A program made the position numbers and the translations under genes. A DNA stretch of 64,000 bases from Aquatica leii (taxonomy: Eukaryota > Arthropoda > Insecta > Coleoptera > Lampyridae): the NCBI GenBank assembly GCA_035610365.1, contig CM069439.1:4278001-4342000 (forward strand), in the 5' to 3' direction. Below, one piece after another: positions 1 to 10,800 of this stretch (positions are counted from its first letter, which is position 1; each line of letters opens with the position of its first letter). The notes beneath the pieces were generated by a model. The model ran no database searches. It had not been told where the DNA came from and saw only the letters and a program-made list of their open reading frames with translations.

Positions 1-794
1 AACCAGTCTTCAAATGTCGTACTGTCAAACCAGCCATTCATCGATCTGTTGTACCGTGCACCTGGAAAACCCCCTTCTGCCCACCCTTCGTACATATGTT
101 TTGCCCTATATACAATGTAAGGCGGCAGGAGTGTTCTATCACCAGCAACCGAAAACATGACGCTTGTACTGGTTTTCGATGTATCGATAACTCGATGAGC
201 GTGTTTAGATCCCCTTCTTACGACGACTTTTACAGCTCCTGGGTCGTCTGTAAAATTGGTCTCATCATAATTAATGACATTTGATGGTGGAACACCTTCC
301 AGAGACTCTCCAAGATGCCGAAAATACTGTTCAACTGTTTCGTAGGAGACGGCAGCCCTAACTCTTTTCGTATTTTCAGCTAATTTTACTGTAAGATCCT
401 TGTGTCGCTCCATGAATGTTTTGAACCAATCTGTGCCTGGCATGTTGTCTTTGAATCCTTTTTCAGTTTTTCCTGCTCTGTTTAGATATTGCTGTACCAT
501 ATACCGAATGTCAATACTTTGTAGAGGAAATCCCCAATCCGCACATACTAACAAACATACCACCAGCTTCCTTTCCTCGAGGTCAAAAAGGACTGGTTGT
601 CCCCCAATTTTTCTGGACTCTCTGTTTGCGCGATATCTCCGCTGCAAGGTCGTGTAAGGGACTGCATACATCTCAGAAGCTCTTCTTATAGACATACGAC
701 CATTTGCAACAGCAGCCACTGCTCGTTCCATATAAACTGGATCATACTGAAATTTTCTTGTGGGTCCTAATTTTTTTATATATTTTCGAGGCAT
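1..794 (-). CDS. pogo-like transposase, N-terminal part (runs off the window)
   Basis: The reading frame starts at the ATG at 794-792 with MPRKYIKK and continues to base 1 with no stop that I can see. It contains a psq-type helix-turn-helix in about the first 60 residues and the first catalytic aspartate in the motif NYDETNF. It matches the transposase of the second copy, with substitutions and no frameshift seen. The remaining two catalytic aspartates would lie outside the window, so it is unknown whether this copy shares the premature stop of copy 2. The plus-strand open frames over this stretch are antisense shadows. Confidence 0.75.
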   Translation of the reverse strand, partial: MPRKYIKKLGPTRKFQYDPVYMERAVAAVANGRMSIRRASEMYAVPYTTLQRRYRANRESRKIGGQPVLFDLEERKLVVCLLVCADWGFPLQSIDIRYMVQQYLNRAGKTEKGFKDNMPGTDWFKTFMERHKDLTVKLAENTKRVRAAVSYETVEQYFRHLGESLEGVPPSNVINYDETNFTDDPGAVKVVVRRGSKHAHRVIDTSKTSTSVMFSVAGDRTLLPPYIVYRAKHMYEGWAEGGFPGARYNRSMNGWFDSTTFEDW

Positions 795-1492
795 GGTGCA
801 GATATCTGTAAACAAAAAAAAACACGTGTTCACAGATAGGTAGGTAGGTAAATATGTAAATTACACGGACTTAGTGAGGCAGGCATAAATTAAAAACAAA
901 ATCCTAACCTTACTGTAGAGGTTTGGACCACCCTTGCTATATCCGCTTCCAAGAAACCCTCCCCCCCCTCAATAATTCTTTTTCATGAAAGTAAATAATA
1001 CTAGGTTAGTAGTACATTTTAATTGTTTTTTACTGCTGCTTTTTTACTAGGTACCTACTAGGTTACGTTCCTCGGAAAAGATGATCCGTTTCACCCCCTA
1101 AACTTGAAATTTTTTACACAAATAATTCTCAAACTTGAACCACAAAAGATTAAAAAAAAATTATTTTTAATTGATGAAGTCGACTAATTAGGTAACTCAA
1201 AAAAACTTACCAGAACTCTCCAACGTGTACCGCTTACTCTGTGGATATCAACGTTTTTATGTTTTGTAAAAACTACGCATGTATCACTTTTTCTTTAGTC
1301 GTTAATAACAATCATACGCAACGCGACCGACCTATCTCGTCACACTCTTACCAACGACTGATCTTCCCCACTACATGTTATAACGTTTATTTGCCGAATA
1401 TCGTAGGCATACTATCCATCCTAAAAACATTCCGTAAAAAAGCATCGGTGACCCGTTTTACCCCTTATGATCCTTTTCACCCCGTTTGACAG
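1..1492 (-). mobile_element. pogo-like DNA transposon, copy 1 (cut by the window edge)
   Basis: This is the 5' part (in transposase orientation) of the element found complete at 26,965-29,794. The two align without a visible break from base 1 (matching about 28,320), with only scattered substitutions in the coding part. The right terminal repeat reads TTTCACCCCGTTTGACAG at 1,475-1,492 and is followed by TA at 1,493-1,494, the target duplication expected of the pogo/Tc1-mariner group. The last bases differ from copy 2 (GACAG against GACGG). Copy 1 keeps 17 bases near 1,363 that copy 2 lacks. The other end lies outside the window. Confidence 0.88.
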
Positions 1493-1494
1493 TA

Positions 1495-1765
1495 TCGGAG
1501 ATAGATAGAGGGCGATGGTTAGGGCAGCAGTCTTTACCATCTGAATCTTTTAAACTGCTAAAACATGAAATTTTACTAAACGAGTCAGTATGTACTCAAT
1601 TTCGTAATGTACTATTTTGTAAAGTTCATTGTTTAAGGAATGTTTTCTCGTATCGTCGTGTAACCGCAATTTCGCAATGTTGCGACTTAAGAAAAATTAA
1701 CCACCACCAGCTACCACATGAAAGTCGCTTCCCATGCAACTGTGCACAGTGACATTTCAAGTGTT
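1495..1765. repeat. Diverged interspersed repeat, copy 1
   Basis: It begins right after the TA duplication of the pogo element with GGAGATAGATAG and a GGCGATGG...GTCTTTACCATCTG stretch. It ends with ACCACATGAAAGTCGCTTCCCATGCAACTG. The same landmarks recur in order at 4,890-5,070. No coding capacity is seen. It may be an old MITE or another non-coding repeat; ends and family are unknown. Confidence 0.5.
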
Positions 1766-3270
1766 GATTTATCCTTAATTTAGCAGTCGCGACGGTGAGA
1801 AGATGTAACCTTGTCAACAAAACTAAACAGTTACTAAAACTGATTTAAAAGAACTCCTAAACTTAACGCAATAAAAGTTTTTTTCCGGTATTCACACTTG
1901 TTTTAATTAAAATTTATTTTAGATTTCCGTTATGTTGTCTTTTTTGATACAATTTGTCTTGTCTTGTTCTTTAAGAAACGCTTTTACTTCAATTGTGAGA
2001 AAACTATATCATACTTGAGATGATCCAGTTTAAATTTAAATCAAATTAAACAAGCGCAAAATTACGTAGGCATAGTCATCTAGCGGAAAGATCGATAACT
2101 ACGAGAATTTGCAGAGGGCTTCTGACCGGTAGTACAATCAACATGAATAATATGAAACTTATGTAATAGTTGATTTTCTTTGTGTTATGTGTGTAACGTA
2201 AGTAAATGTATACAGTTAGCTAACGTAAAGGATCATAAAATTAACTGTAATTCCAGCGTTATAGAAACATTACATGTTTTGAAATGTAATTCAGATTAGT
2301 CGTATTTTCTTTATTTCATAATTTCATTTATGTGTAATTTTGAACACAGCATTAAGCGTCGGAAATTTAAGTGTAATAATTTGAAGATTATTAAAATCGG
2401 AAGTAGCGTTGTACATATATTTAGTTATTTCTATTGTAAAATATTAATTAAATATTTAAAAACACTAATTTCTGACTTTAATTCTAAGTTATTTGTTTTT
2501 TGTACGTTTCTAATTTGATGATATAAAAGTTGGTAAAGGTTAGGACACATTTCGATCGGAATATTTATACCTACTGATGTGATTAGAATTGCCTTGTAAA
2601 ATATAATCTAATATTTTATTTACAGTGATGAACAAACAGCGAGTAGTCGCAGGTAGTTCTCATACTATTGGGTACCCTGTACTTTTATGTCAAGTAGTAT
2701 ATCTTAAGTCTATGATATAGCTTCTGTGATAATAAACCCTACGTTTTATAATATATGTTTAATATTTTATGTTTGTACCGACACTTCAATTTTAGCAGAA
2801 TTGCTTCCGTAATCAGGACTTCAGTACCTACCGGCAGGCCGTCAATTAACTAACTCTTCTTCTGTTTAAAATAATGATGTTAGTGCACGCGTTTATATGT
2901 GTTGAAATTTAAACCTGTTATCATATCTGTGTATTCGTTTAATTGATGTCCTAACTTTCTGATGTTCATTGATATATTTGATTATATGCAATTATCTGCA
3001 TTAAATTGTTTGGCCGGATGCGTTTCTTCGCTTTTTTTCCCTCTTACCACGGGTTCCATCGTAAAGAAAATTTCAGTTGAAATTTATACTTAGTTATACT
3101 TGAATAAAAACTACGATTTATTTTTGCTGTGTTATTTAACCTACTGTAGCCTTTCCACATATCGACAATGAGCAGTGTAATTGATGATCACAGCCACAAT
3201 TGCTATTTACTTTTTATATGTGATTGAGTTACATCACATATACTTTCTAGTTTCGTTCTTTTAAAACTTA
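1766..3270. other. AT-rich stretch with no recognised gene
   Basis: The stretch is AT-rich with only short open frames (a 62-codon frame at 2,330-2,518 is low complexity). No terminal repeats, transposase motifs or RNA genes were recognised. It lies between two transposons. Confidence 0.5.
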
Positions 3271-3272
3271 TA

Positions 3273-4847
3273 CAGTGGAACCCCGGAAATCCGAATCCCG
3301 GTAATCCGTAATTCTGGATAATCCGAACATCATTTGCTACTTCCTACGTACGTGGATCGGGTACCAAATTGGTGTTTATTCTTAACTTACGAGACACATT
3401 TCAATTACTTTTAAAAAGAAAACAAGTATTCTTTTGACGTAACGATGTAAATCGGCTGAAAGATGCGTTGTTTTCCAATAATACAACTTGATGATGTGAT
3501 GAAAAAATTGCCTTAATGCCATCTTTGACTAGCACTGAATCTGCTGGATGAGAGATGGCATTGTCAATTAAAAAGAATACTTTGTTTGGCAAACCGATTT
3601 CTTCATTAAATTTGGTTACTGAGGGAACGAACTGTTTCTCAAACCATTCCTTGAATAGATCACTATTCATCCATGCCTTCCTCTGATTTTTATAACATAC
3701 GGGAAGAGAGTTCATGTTAATATTTTTCAAGGCACGAGGCTTAGCAGCCTTGCCAATCACCATGAGTAAGATTTTATTCGTTGCCGCAGCATTGCTACAG
3801 GCTAAAATAGTAAGGCGTTCCTTGTTCATTTTAAACCCCGGGGCAGAAGATTCCAATTTTGAAGCCAGACTTTTGGTTGGCAGAGCTTAAAATTTAGACC
3901 TGACTTATCGGCATTGTATACCTGCTGGGACGAGAGATTTTCAAAACGAGGTCTGAAAATTCATCTAAATAATCATTTGCAGCGGCGAAATTGGCTTTTA
4001 CCCTGTTATTGCCAGCGGACGAACGCCTTGTCGCTTTTTCCAGCGATCTAACGATCCATTGCTAGCTGTGAATGTTGAATCACCATTCAACATTTTATTT
4101 AGTTGCAACGCCTTCTCTTGAATCAACTAATAGGCACAGCTTTCTGTCTTTCCTGGGTGAACCACAAATAAGTCGCTTCATCTAGTTTTTCATAAACAGA
4201 ATTCGTTGAGTTGCAGCGTTGTTTAAGTGTTTTTTTCACTAGTTGGACTACAGAACTGCTCAATTTTAGAAAGATTTTTTTTCCAATCGGTGATAGTGGC
4301 TTTGCCAACACCAAATTCAACAGCTAACTTAGTTGTAGTTTCTCCTTTGTCAAGACGTTTCAGCACTTCCAGTTTTTCTTGAAATGTACAAGCACTATGT
4401 TTACGTTTGCCCGACATTTTAAACCCAATTAAACTTTTAAATAAACGTAAAAACCCGTACGTATATGCAGTACTACAACAACATAAACAAGATCCGCACT
4501 CAGCACTGACTCGGTATGATTCACGCAAGCTAAGTAAGCCACTGAACCCCTACCACACGCCGCTTATTGTTTTGCCGCGTGAATCATGATTTGTTGTTTT
4601 GCGTCGTAGCTGGCTATACAGCGTCGCCATCTGTTAATGAACGTCGGCTTTTGTCTATTGTTACATTTAGTATTGTCGGCGGTGGTGTTGACATTACACG
4701 TGCGTGCTGCCGCCCTACTTTTATTACGTTTTAATGAAACGTCTGAAGTTAACACTGTATGATGCATTTTAGGAGCATTTTATAAAAAATTCCAGTAATC
4801 CGAACAGACGTCAGCCCCAATTAGTTCGGATTTCCGGAGTTCCACTG
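3273..4847 (-). mobile_element. Tigger/jerky-type pogo element, internally deleted
   Basis: The ends are inverted repeats: CAGTGGAACCCCGGAAATCC at 3,273 and, on the other strand from 4,847, CAGTGGAACTCCGGAAATCC. Each is flanked by TA (3,271-3,272 and 4,848-4,849). Further copies of the TAATCCGAA motif lie just inside both ends. The element is about 1.58 kb, shorter than a full Tigger-like element, and the transposase inside is broken. Ends, TA duplication and a CENP-B-type protein together make the call secure. Confidence 0.9.
3401..4417 (-). pseudogene. Tigger/jerky-like transposase pseudogene
   Basis: The start MSGKRKHSACTFQEKLEVL at 4,417 begins a CENP-B N-terminal helix-turn-helix (to about 4,290). 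The frame then shifts into a second DNA-binding part (EKLDEATYLWFTQERQ, about 4,190-4,130). Another frame gives the DDE_1 catalytic core: the first aspartate in YNADKSGLNF near 3,910 and the second in FFLIDNAISHPAD near 3,550. The part with the third catalytic residue is missing: the frame ends at 3,401 and the left terminus follows within 130 bases. It is therefore dead, with at least two frameshifts and a C-terminal deletion. Confidence 0.85.
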
Positions 4848-4889
4848 TATGTCATAGTTTTCCCTTCAGTGGAGATTGACAAAATTTGA

Positions 4890-5070
4890 TAAATATTGGA
4901 GATAGATAGTTAGAAGGCGACAGTTGCGGTGGCAGTTTTTACCATCTGTACGGGTATTACATTTTATAAACCCAATTTCGCATGAGGTTTAAGAAGAATT
5001 AAACGTTTTAACCACCGTTTACCACTTGAAAGTTGTTTCCCATGCAACTGTTTCGCTTGTCACCATTACC
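4890..5070. repeat. Diverged interspersed repeat, copy 2
   Basis: It shares GGAGATAGATAG, the GGCGACAG...TTTTTACCATCTG stretch and the end ACCACTTGAAAGTTGTTTCCCATGCAACTG with 1,495-1,765, in the same order, but is shorter in the middle. It sits 40 bases beyond the Tigger-like element. It is non-coding and of unknown family. Confidence 0.45.
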
Positions 5071-7643
5071 GCCCGCAAAATCGACGTTGCCTTCGAGCTT
5101 CAATTACATCTGACAAATGCCAGTACGCAAGTTATTAGTTTATGCAAAGCCTTCGCGAATTTTTGATAAGTTTATTGCTTTTGTGTATCAATTCAATCTT
5201 TCTTTTTCCTCTTTCAATGTTTTTTTGATTATGTGTAAATTTAAATTATTATTGCTTTATATATTATAACTTATTTTATTTGTTTGTAATCTATTTATTT
5301 CAATTGCGTTAGGTATTATTTTATAATAAATGTTGTTATTGAACTTGTAAGTGAAGCCTTTACTTTACAACCGTTCGCGTTGTATTTTTTCCTTTTGTTT
5401 AAATATGATTTTTAGATTTTATCACGTTAATTCTCAAAGGTAAATCCCATGTGAATTGAAACTACCGGACAAGTTTCTTGGTAACTGAGGACCTAGAAGC
5501 TAGTAAACGTTGTGTCCTTATTTGGCGCCCTACCGATTTTGTCTTTATTTGATCATATCACCCACACCCATCATACTGAGCTAGCCGAGCAAGCACCTTT
5601 GTTTTGTAGACAATTTTACAATTGCATCTTTTGGCATGTAACAAGTAAAAACGGCTAATTCGAATGACGCTTAATCGGGACAAGTAATAAATAAAATTCA
5701 ACTTACAATAAATGGTTTTATTTTTGGTTGTGTACAATAATTCAGTAAAAATTTATAAGAAATTGAAATAAACAAAAATTAATTTATACAATTTACAAAA
5801 AAATCGATATTGTACATGTAGATTTATTAATAACGAGTGCACTCAACGTGCATTTAACTCTTTTAAGACATTTTGCAAAGAATGTTGTGTGAAACTGGCC
5901 AACGGTACCAACTTTACCACTAATCTACATTTAATCAACATGACATTCAAGTGATTTTTTTTTAAACACATAAGCGCAAAGTACACCCTTGTTTGTTACA
6001 AAACATATTCAATTCGATTTGTAAACCATCGAAACAATTACTTTTAGAAATAAAACATCATAAAAATGTCCTATAAGAGATTCAAAGATTTGTCGTACAT
6101 TTATATTTTACGGTTTATTTAAAGTTATCCAGCTAAATATTTGTGTCGATTAAAAACGACTATTACTAAAAAGAAACATAAATAAATCGCCAAATGTATA
6201 TACAATTTCTCAAATCACTACATCTGTGTGAGATGTTGGTAACAATTAAAAAACAAAAAAATATGATGCCTTTGGCACGGAATCTTACTTACTGTAACTT
6301 ATTTTATTTAAATCTAAACTAATAAACAAGACATAATTTTGTAACTAAATAACATCTAAATACCTATATACAAGATAAAAATCTAGAACAGGACCCAAAG
6401 AAAATAAAACGGTTTACAAAACGAAAATGCTAGTACACCGTAGACCTGAGTTAAAATTATTCCATAAAATAATTAAACATTCTCTGCATGCTGTTCTAAT
6501 GATAAATATTCACATATTTGCAATTAAAAATTATACTATAAAACAGTATGAGCGTAAACTCCTTACACTAAAAAATATTTGGTGCTGTTATTTAAAAAAA
6601 AAGTAAAGAAAATGGCACACTTTGCAGGAACCACACAAGAACATGTACCAAAGTCACTTTCCACTATTTAAACGAATACTCGGTGCACATTCACTAATCT
6701 AAGTTTATTTACTAAAAATAATTAACATAGTAGATATACTACAAGGTTCTACATCTGTTTAAAACAACTATAAAAACGTCAAATCCAGATTTTTTTGTCG
6801 TGGAGATGACCGTTTTTATGCGAATATTCCACATCAATTTTTTTTGAATACAGAGTTACTAAAATTTAATCAACACCTATACCATTAAATTTCAATCGCC
6901 CTGTATGACCCAATTTTTTTACCAATTTTGCAGATAATTGTATGACAATTAATTTTAATCGTATTTGGTATCTACCAAAATTTTCTCAGTGTTATTTTTT
7001 GCACTAATTGACTTTGCATTTTGGATAGACACTGCTAGATGCAACAACCAAATATGGAGCGCTTTAATACTAACTGTTTTTTAAAAAAACGTTTTGCATC
7101 TAGTACCTGCTGGAAAATACTACATGTAATTGTGATCATTTCGATCTAAAAATACTAGTACACAACCCTGTTATCTTGTAACCAACAGTGACATGAACTG
7201 TAATTACAATTACACTTTTTTGTAGAATTCGGAATAACATTCTAAAATTTCATTTATTCTATATTGAACAATAAAACAAAAAAAAATATATGTACAATAC
7301 AAAATTTAAAAAACAAAAAAACTTATTTCATTATTACAACAAAGAAATAATGTATCGAAAAATTTTTTGTAAACATATTGCAAAAAATTTCAAATATAAT
7401 AAAAAAATCGACGTAAAAGGATTATTAAGGTAACAACCCGATTACAAAAAAATAATAGTCATTGATATAATAAAAACTATGAAAATAAGCGTAAGAGAAA
7501 ATAAGTGAAGGTTTAAACACACGTAAGATTTGAAAAGATGATTGTTCTATCATTACCTGACTTTATAATAGCAGTAATAGTAAAAAATTTTTTCTTTAAA
7601 TAAAATCACACCTACAATGAAGTTAAGTCCACTAATAATTATT
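5071..7643. other. AT-rich 3' flank of ewg (3' UTR plus intergenic)
   Basis: This is downstream of the ewg stop codon on the minus strand. It is very AT-rich with long A and T runs. No open frame has recognisable similarity. Part of it is presumably ewg 3' UTR, but several TTTATT (AATAAA on the minus strand) motifs occur and the true polyadenylation site cannot be chosen from sequence. Confidence 0.5.
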
Positions 7644-7850
7644 TCATTGGTCACTTATTATAGTTTCTTCAGTTTTCACGTCTGAAATGCCTGCCATTGC
7701 TTTTGTAAGAACAGTGGCATCTTTCAGAGATAAAACTTGTAGAACTTGAGGAGGATCAGATCCTGAACTTTGTATCATCATGGAATGAGTTGTTAGGCCT
7801 CCGGGAGTAACAGTTAGAGTTTCCATGTTATCACCAGTATTTGGTTCAAC
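7644..7850 (-). CDS. ewg: ewg coding exon 9 (last)
   Basis: It starts VEPNTGDNMETLTVTPGGLT after the acceptor GCTAATAG and ends with DVKTEETIISDQ and the stop at 7,644. The frame follows exon 8 in phase 0. Confidence 0.88.
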   Translation of the reverse strand, partial: VEPNTGDNMETLTVTPGGLTTHSMMIQSSGSDPPQVLQVLSLKDATVLTKAMAGISDVKTEETIISDQ

Positions 7851-10800
7851 CTATTAGCGAGTATTAGTCGACGCGCTTTCTTTTCAAATTTAACTTACCT
7901 TAGGTACTTGAACAACTGGTGTTACACAAACTGTGCCGTCGCTGTTCGTATGTAAATGCTGTATGTTGGCCACCATTGTTTGATACATCGATGCCGATAC
8001 TGGAACCGTAATGACGCCACTCACTGAAATGGGGTATCCTGAACATAGTAACAGTGACTTTTTCAAAAACATGCATTTATAGAAGATATCCATAGGTACA
8101 ACACTTATTTCTAGCGATTAATCCAATTTTGGCAGTAACAAATAAATTAAAATTAACAGCAAAAAAATTCAAATTTTTTTCCTTATGAGCTACATTTAAT
8201 AATCCGTTATCAAGTAATGATAAAATGCTAGAGACATACCTTGAAGTTTCTACACCTTCAGTATGCGCAAGCGAGTACAGAGTTAGTAGAAAATAGTAGA
8301 TAGCAGTAGATCGCTAGAAAACGGCCAAGTAAAATGATTTTGGCTACACAATGATATTGAAGTGTTCCCAAAGCATTTGGAAACTTCGAGACGATGGTCG
8401 AAAAAAATGGAATGTTCTAAATATATATCGAGTAAAAAGTATTCAAAGAAAGAATAGCCGGAAGTGTCAACACTGTCGGTATAAATAAATAGTGTTTTAA
8501 CGCGTGTGCTAAGATAAATAAAAGTGCAGACAGTGTGATAGTCATACATAAATTACTTGTCAGTTGTTTTTCTTAAACATCGTTCCTTATCAGTTAGTAT
8601 AACTAAAAATTAGTAAAAACTTAGTTTTAAAGTTCGTTATATTGGTATCAAGTGCCGGGTTTCGATCTTAACGTGTAAGTAAACAAAGAAGTGATTAGTA
8701 GCTGCTCGCGTGTTTGTTTACAAACTGCAATTATACTTCTTTTAGTTCATTAAACCATTTCTTTTATCAGTTCGTATAAATTAGTCATTTACTAATAAAA
8801 ATTTGGTCGTTCTTAAAATTTAGTGCTAAAAATAAAAATAGTAAATGAACTCACAGCGAACAATGACGACAGAGAAACTTAGTAATTTAAAAGTAGCGGA
8901 TTTCAAAAGAAAAGTAGAAGAACGTCTTCTAGAAATAAGTGGCACTAAAATTGTGTAACAACCTTGTTAGAAAAATAGATGACAAATGTCATTGAAAATA
9001 GAATAAAAACTATCAAAGAACAATACAGGTTAGTGTTGAAAAGCAGATTAAAGCTGTTCACGAATGAACGCAAAAACATATTTTAAATTTAAGAGAAAAT
9101 ATGTGTGATAAATTTGAAAAAGAATTAGGCGAAAGAATTAAGCTGCTTAAAGAGTTACTAGTAAAATATCGAAAAGAAAAGACTCCAAATTGTGATGGCA
9201 GTTTGAAACCGCAGCTACAGCTATTGCTTGGAGCAACAAGCAAAAAGCGACATCCCTAATGGTGGCCTTACGTGGAGATGCGCTTGAAGTTTTGGAGATT
9301 GTTCTTGACCACCTTCAAGAAAATTACGAATTGTTAATTTCACGTTTAGAAAGTAGAGTTAGAGATGCTCATATGAAACAAGCATATCGAGTTGAAATAA
9401 AAAACCGCTTTCAGAAAGTTGCAAAAGCCTTCAAGAGTTTGGAGGCGCTAGACTGACAGGGATTGCGTTCCTACAGCTCCCTGGAACAATTGGCTATACA
9501 GGCTTTTGTAAACAAACTTCAAGACAACGAAATGCAGTTGACTCCACGACGAACTAACCCAACCCTTAGAGTTTGAACGAAACAGGCGTAGCACCGAGAC
9601 AGCCATAACGTTCTTTGCGTTGCAAAAGTACCCGCGCAGACACAAGAAAGCATCGAGGAAATAGCGCGACGAATGCTTCGGGAAAAAGAAGTGGCGACTT
9701 CGAACTGCGGTGAAATAAATCACGCACGACGACAACGTCCAAAGGCCTGAAATGAGTTGAGCAAAAGTTAACCTCATCTAGTCCATGCACCGACGATTCC
9801 TATTCAAATGGTGTCGATTATATAGCAATTGCACAGCATTTATCTTGATGGTAAGACCAATGGAAAAAGTGTTCAGTTACTGGTTGACGCGGGATCGAAA
9901 AAGACCATCATTCATCCTGACATATTACTGAAAAATAAGAAGACATCACAAGAAGTATAGGTTCCATTTGGATACCAAGAACGATGTCCTTAAGATTGAC
10001 AGTGTACAAAATTCCTTTTCATTCGTCAGATAAGGCAGTCGTGTTTTGAGTTAAAACGTGACTGCCTGGAACGACTGAAAGTATGGTAATGGTACGCCTG
10101 GATGGAAATTTTCGGAAACTAGGCAGAAAATTAATACGAGTAAGAAACACGATACCAAAAAGACCGTGATAAGCCAATGTACGCCAGCATCTCAAATTGT
10201 GAGATAGTGAAGCTACATCGCCGAAGAAGTGCACACAGCACCTCTTAGTCATTCTTACCTCCAAGTGCGAAAAGATAGCGTTTACGATTGGAACTGGTTT
10301 GTGGCACTGTTCTTCGGCCTGTGTAACAAAATTGCAACATTTGTACTGGGATTTGCCAACATCGCCAAACATTTAACCGAAAAAAAAGCAGAATTTAGAT
10401 GGAATGAAGATGGAAGAACGCTTTTCTTCAACTAAAACAGGCCTTAGTCACTTCACCGATTATCCAAGAGAAGACGGAAACTTTGTTTTAGATACCGATG
10501 CAAGTAATGTGCAATATGTACAAGAAGAAGTCATCGGGTATTTTAACAAGCTTTTGTGTAGGCCAGAAAATAATTTATTCGTGACTAGGAGAGAGCTGAT
10601 AGTATTCGTCAAGTCCATAGAACACTGGTACCATTATTTGTATGGAAGAAAATGATTACTAAGGACGTGCCGGAAGCAGTCATTGAAACGCTGGTGATTT
10701 GTCCAGAAGACCATATTCAGCAGACTGTAGCCATTGTTCGCGACTTGAAGAAAAGATCGAATGTCTCTGAAGAACTGCTATAATTGATGACGAGTGGGAA

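Noticed and set aside
9448..9790. Overlapping 109- and 74-codon minus frames
   Set aside because: Antisense to gag sequence of the gypsy element.
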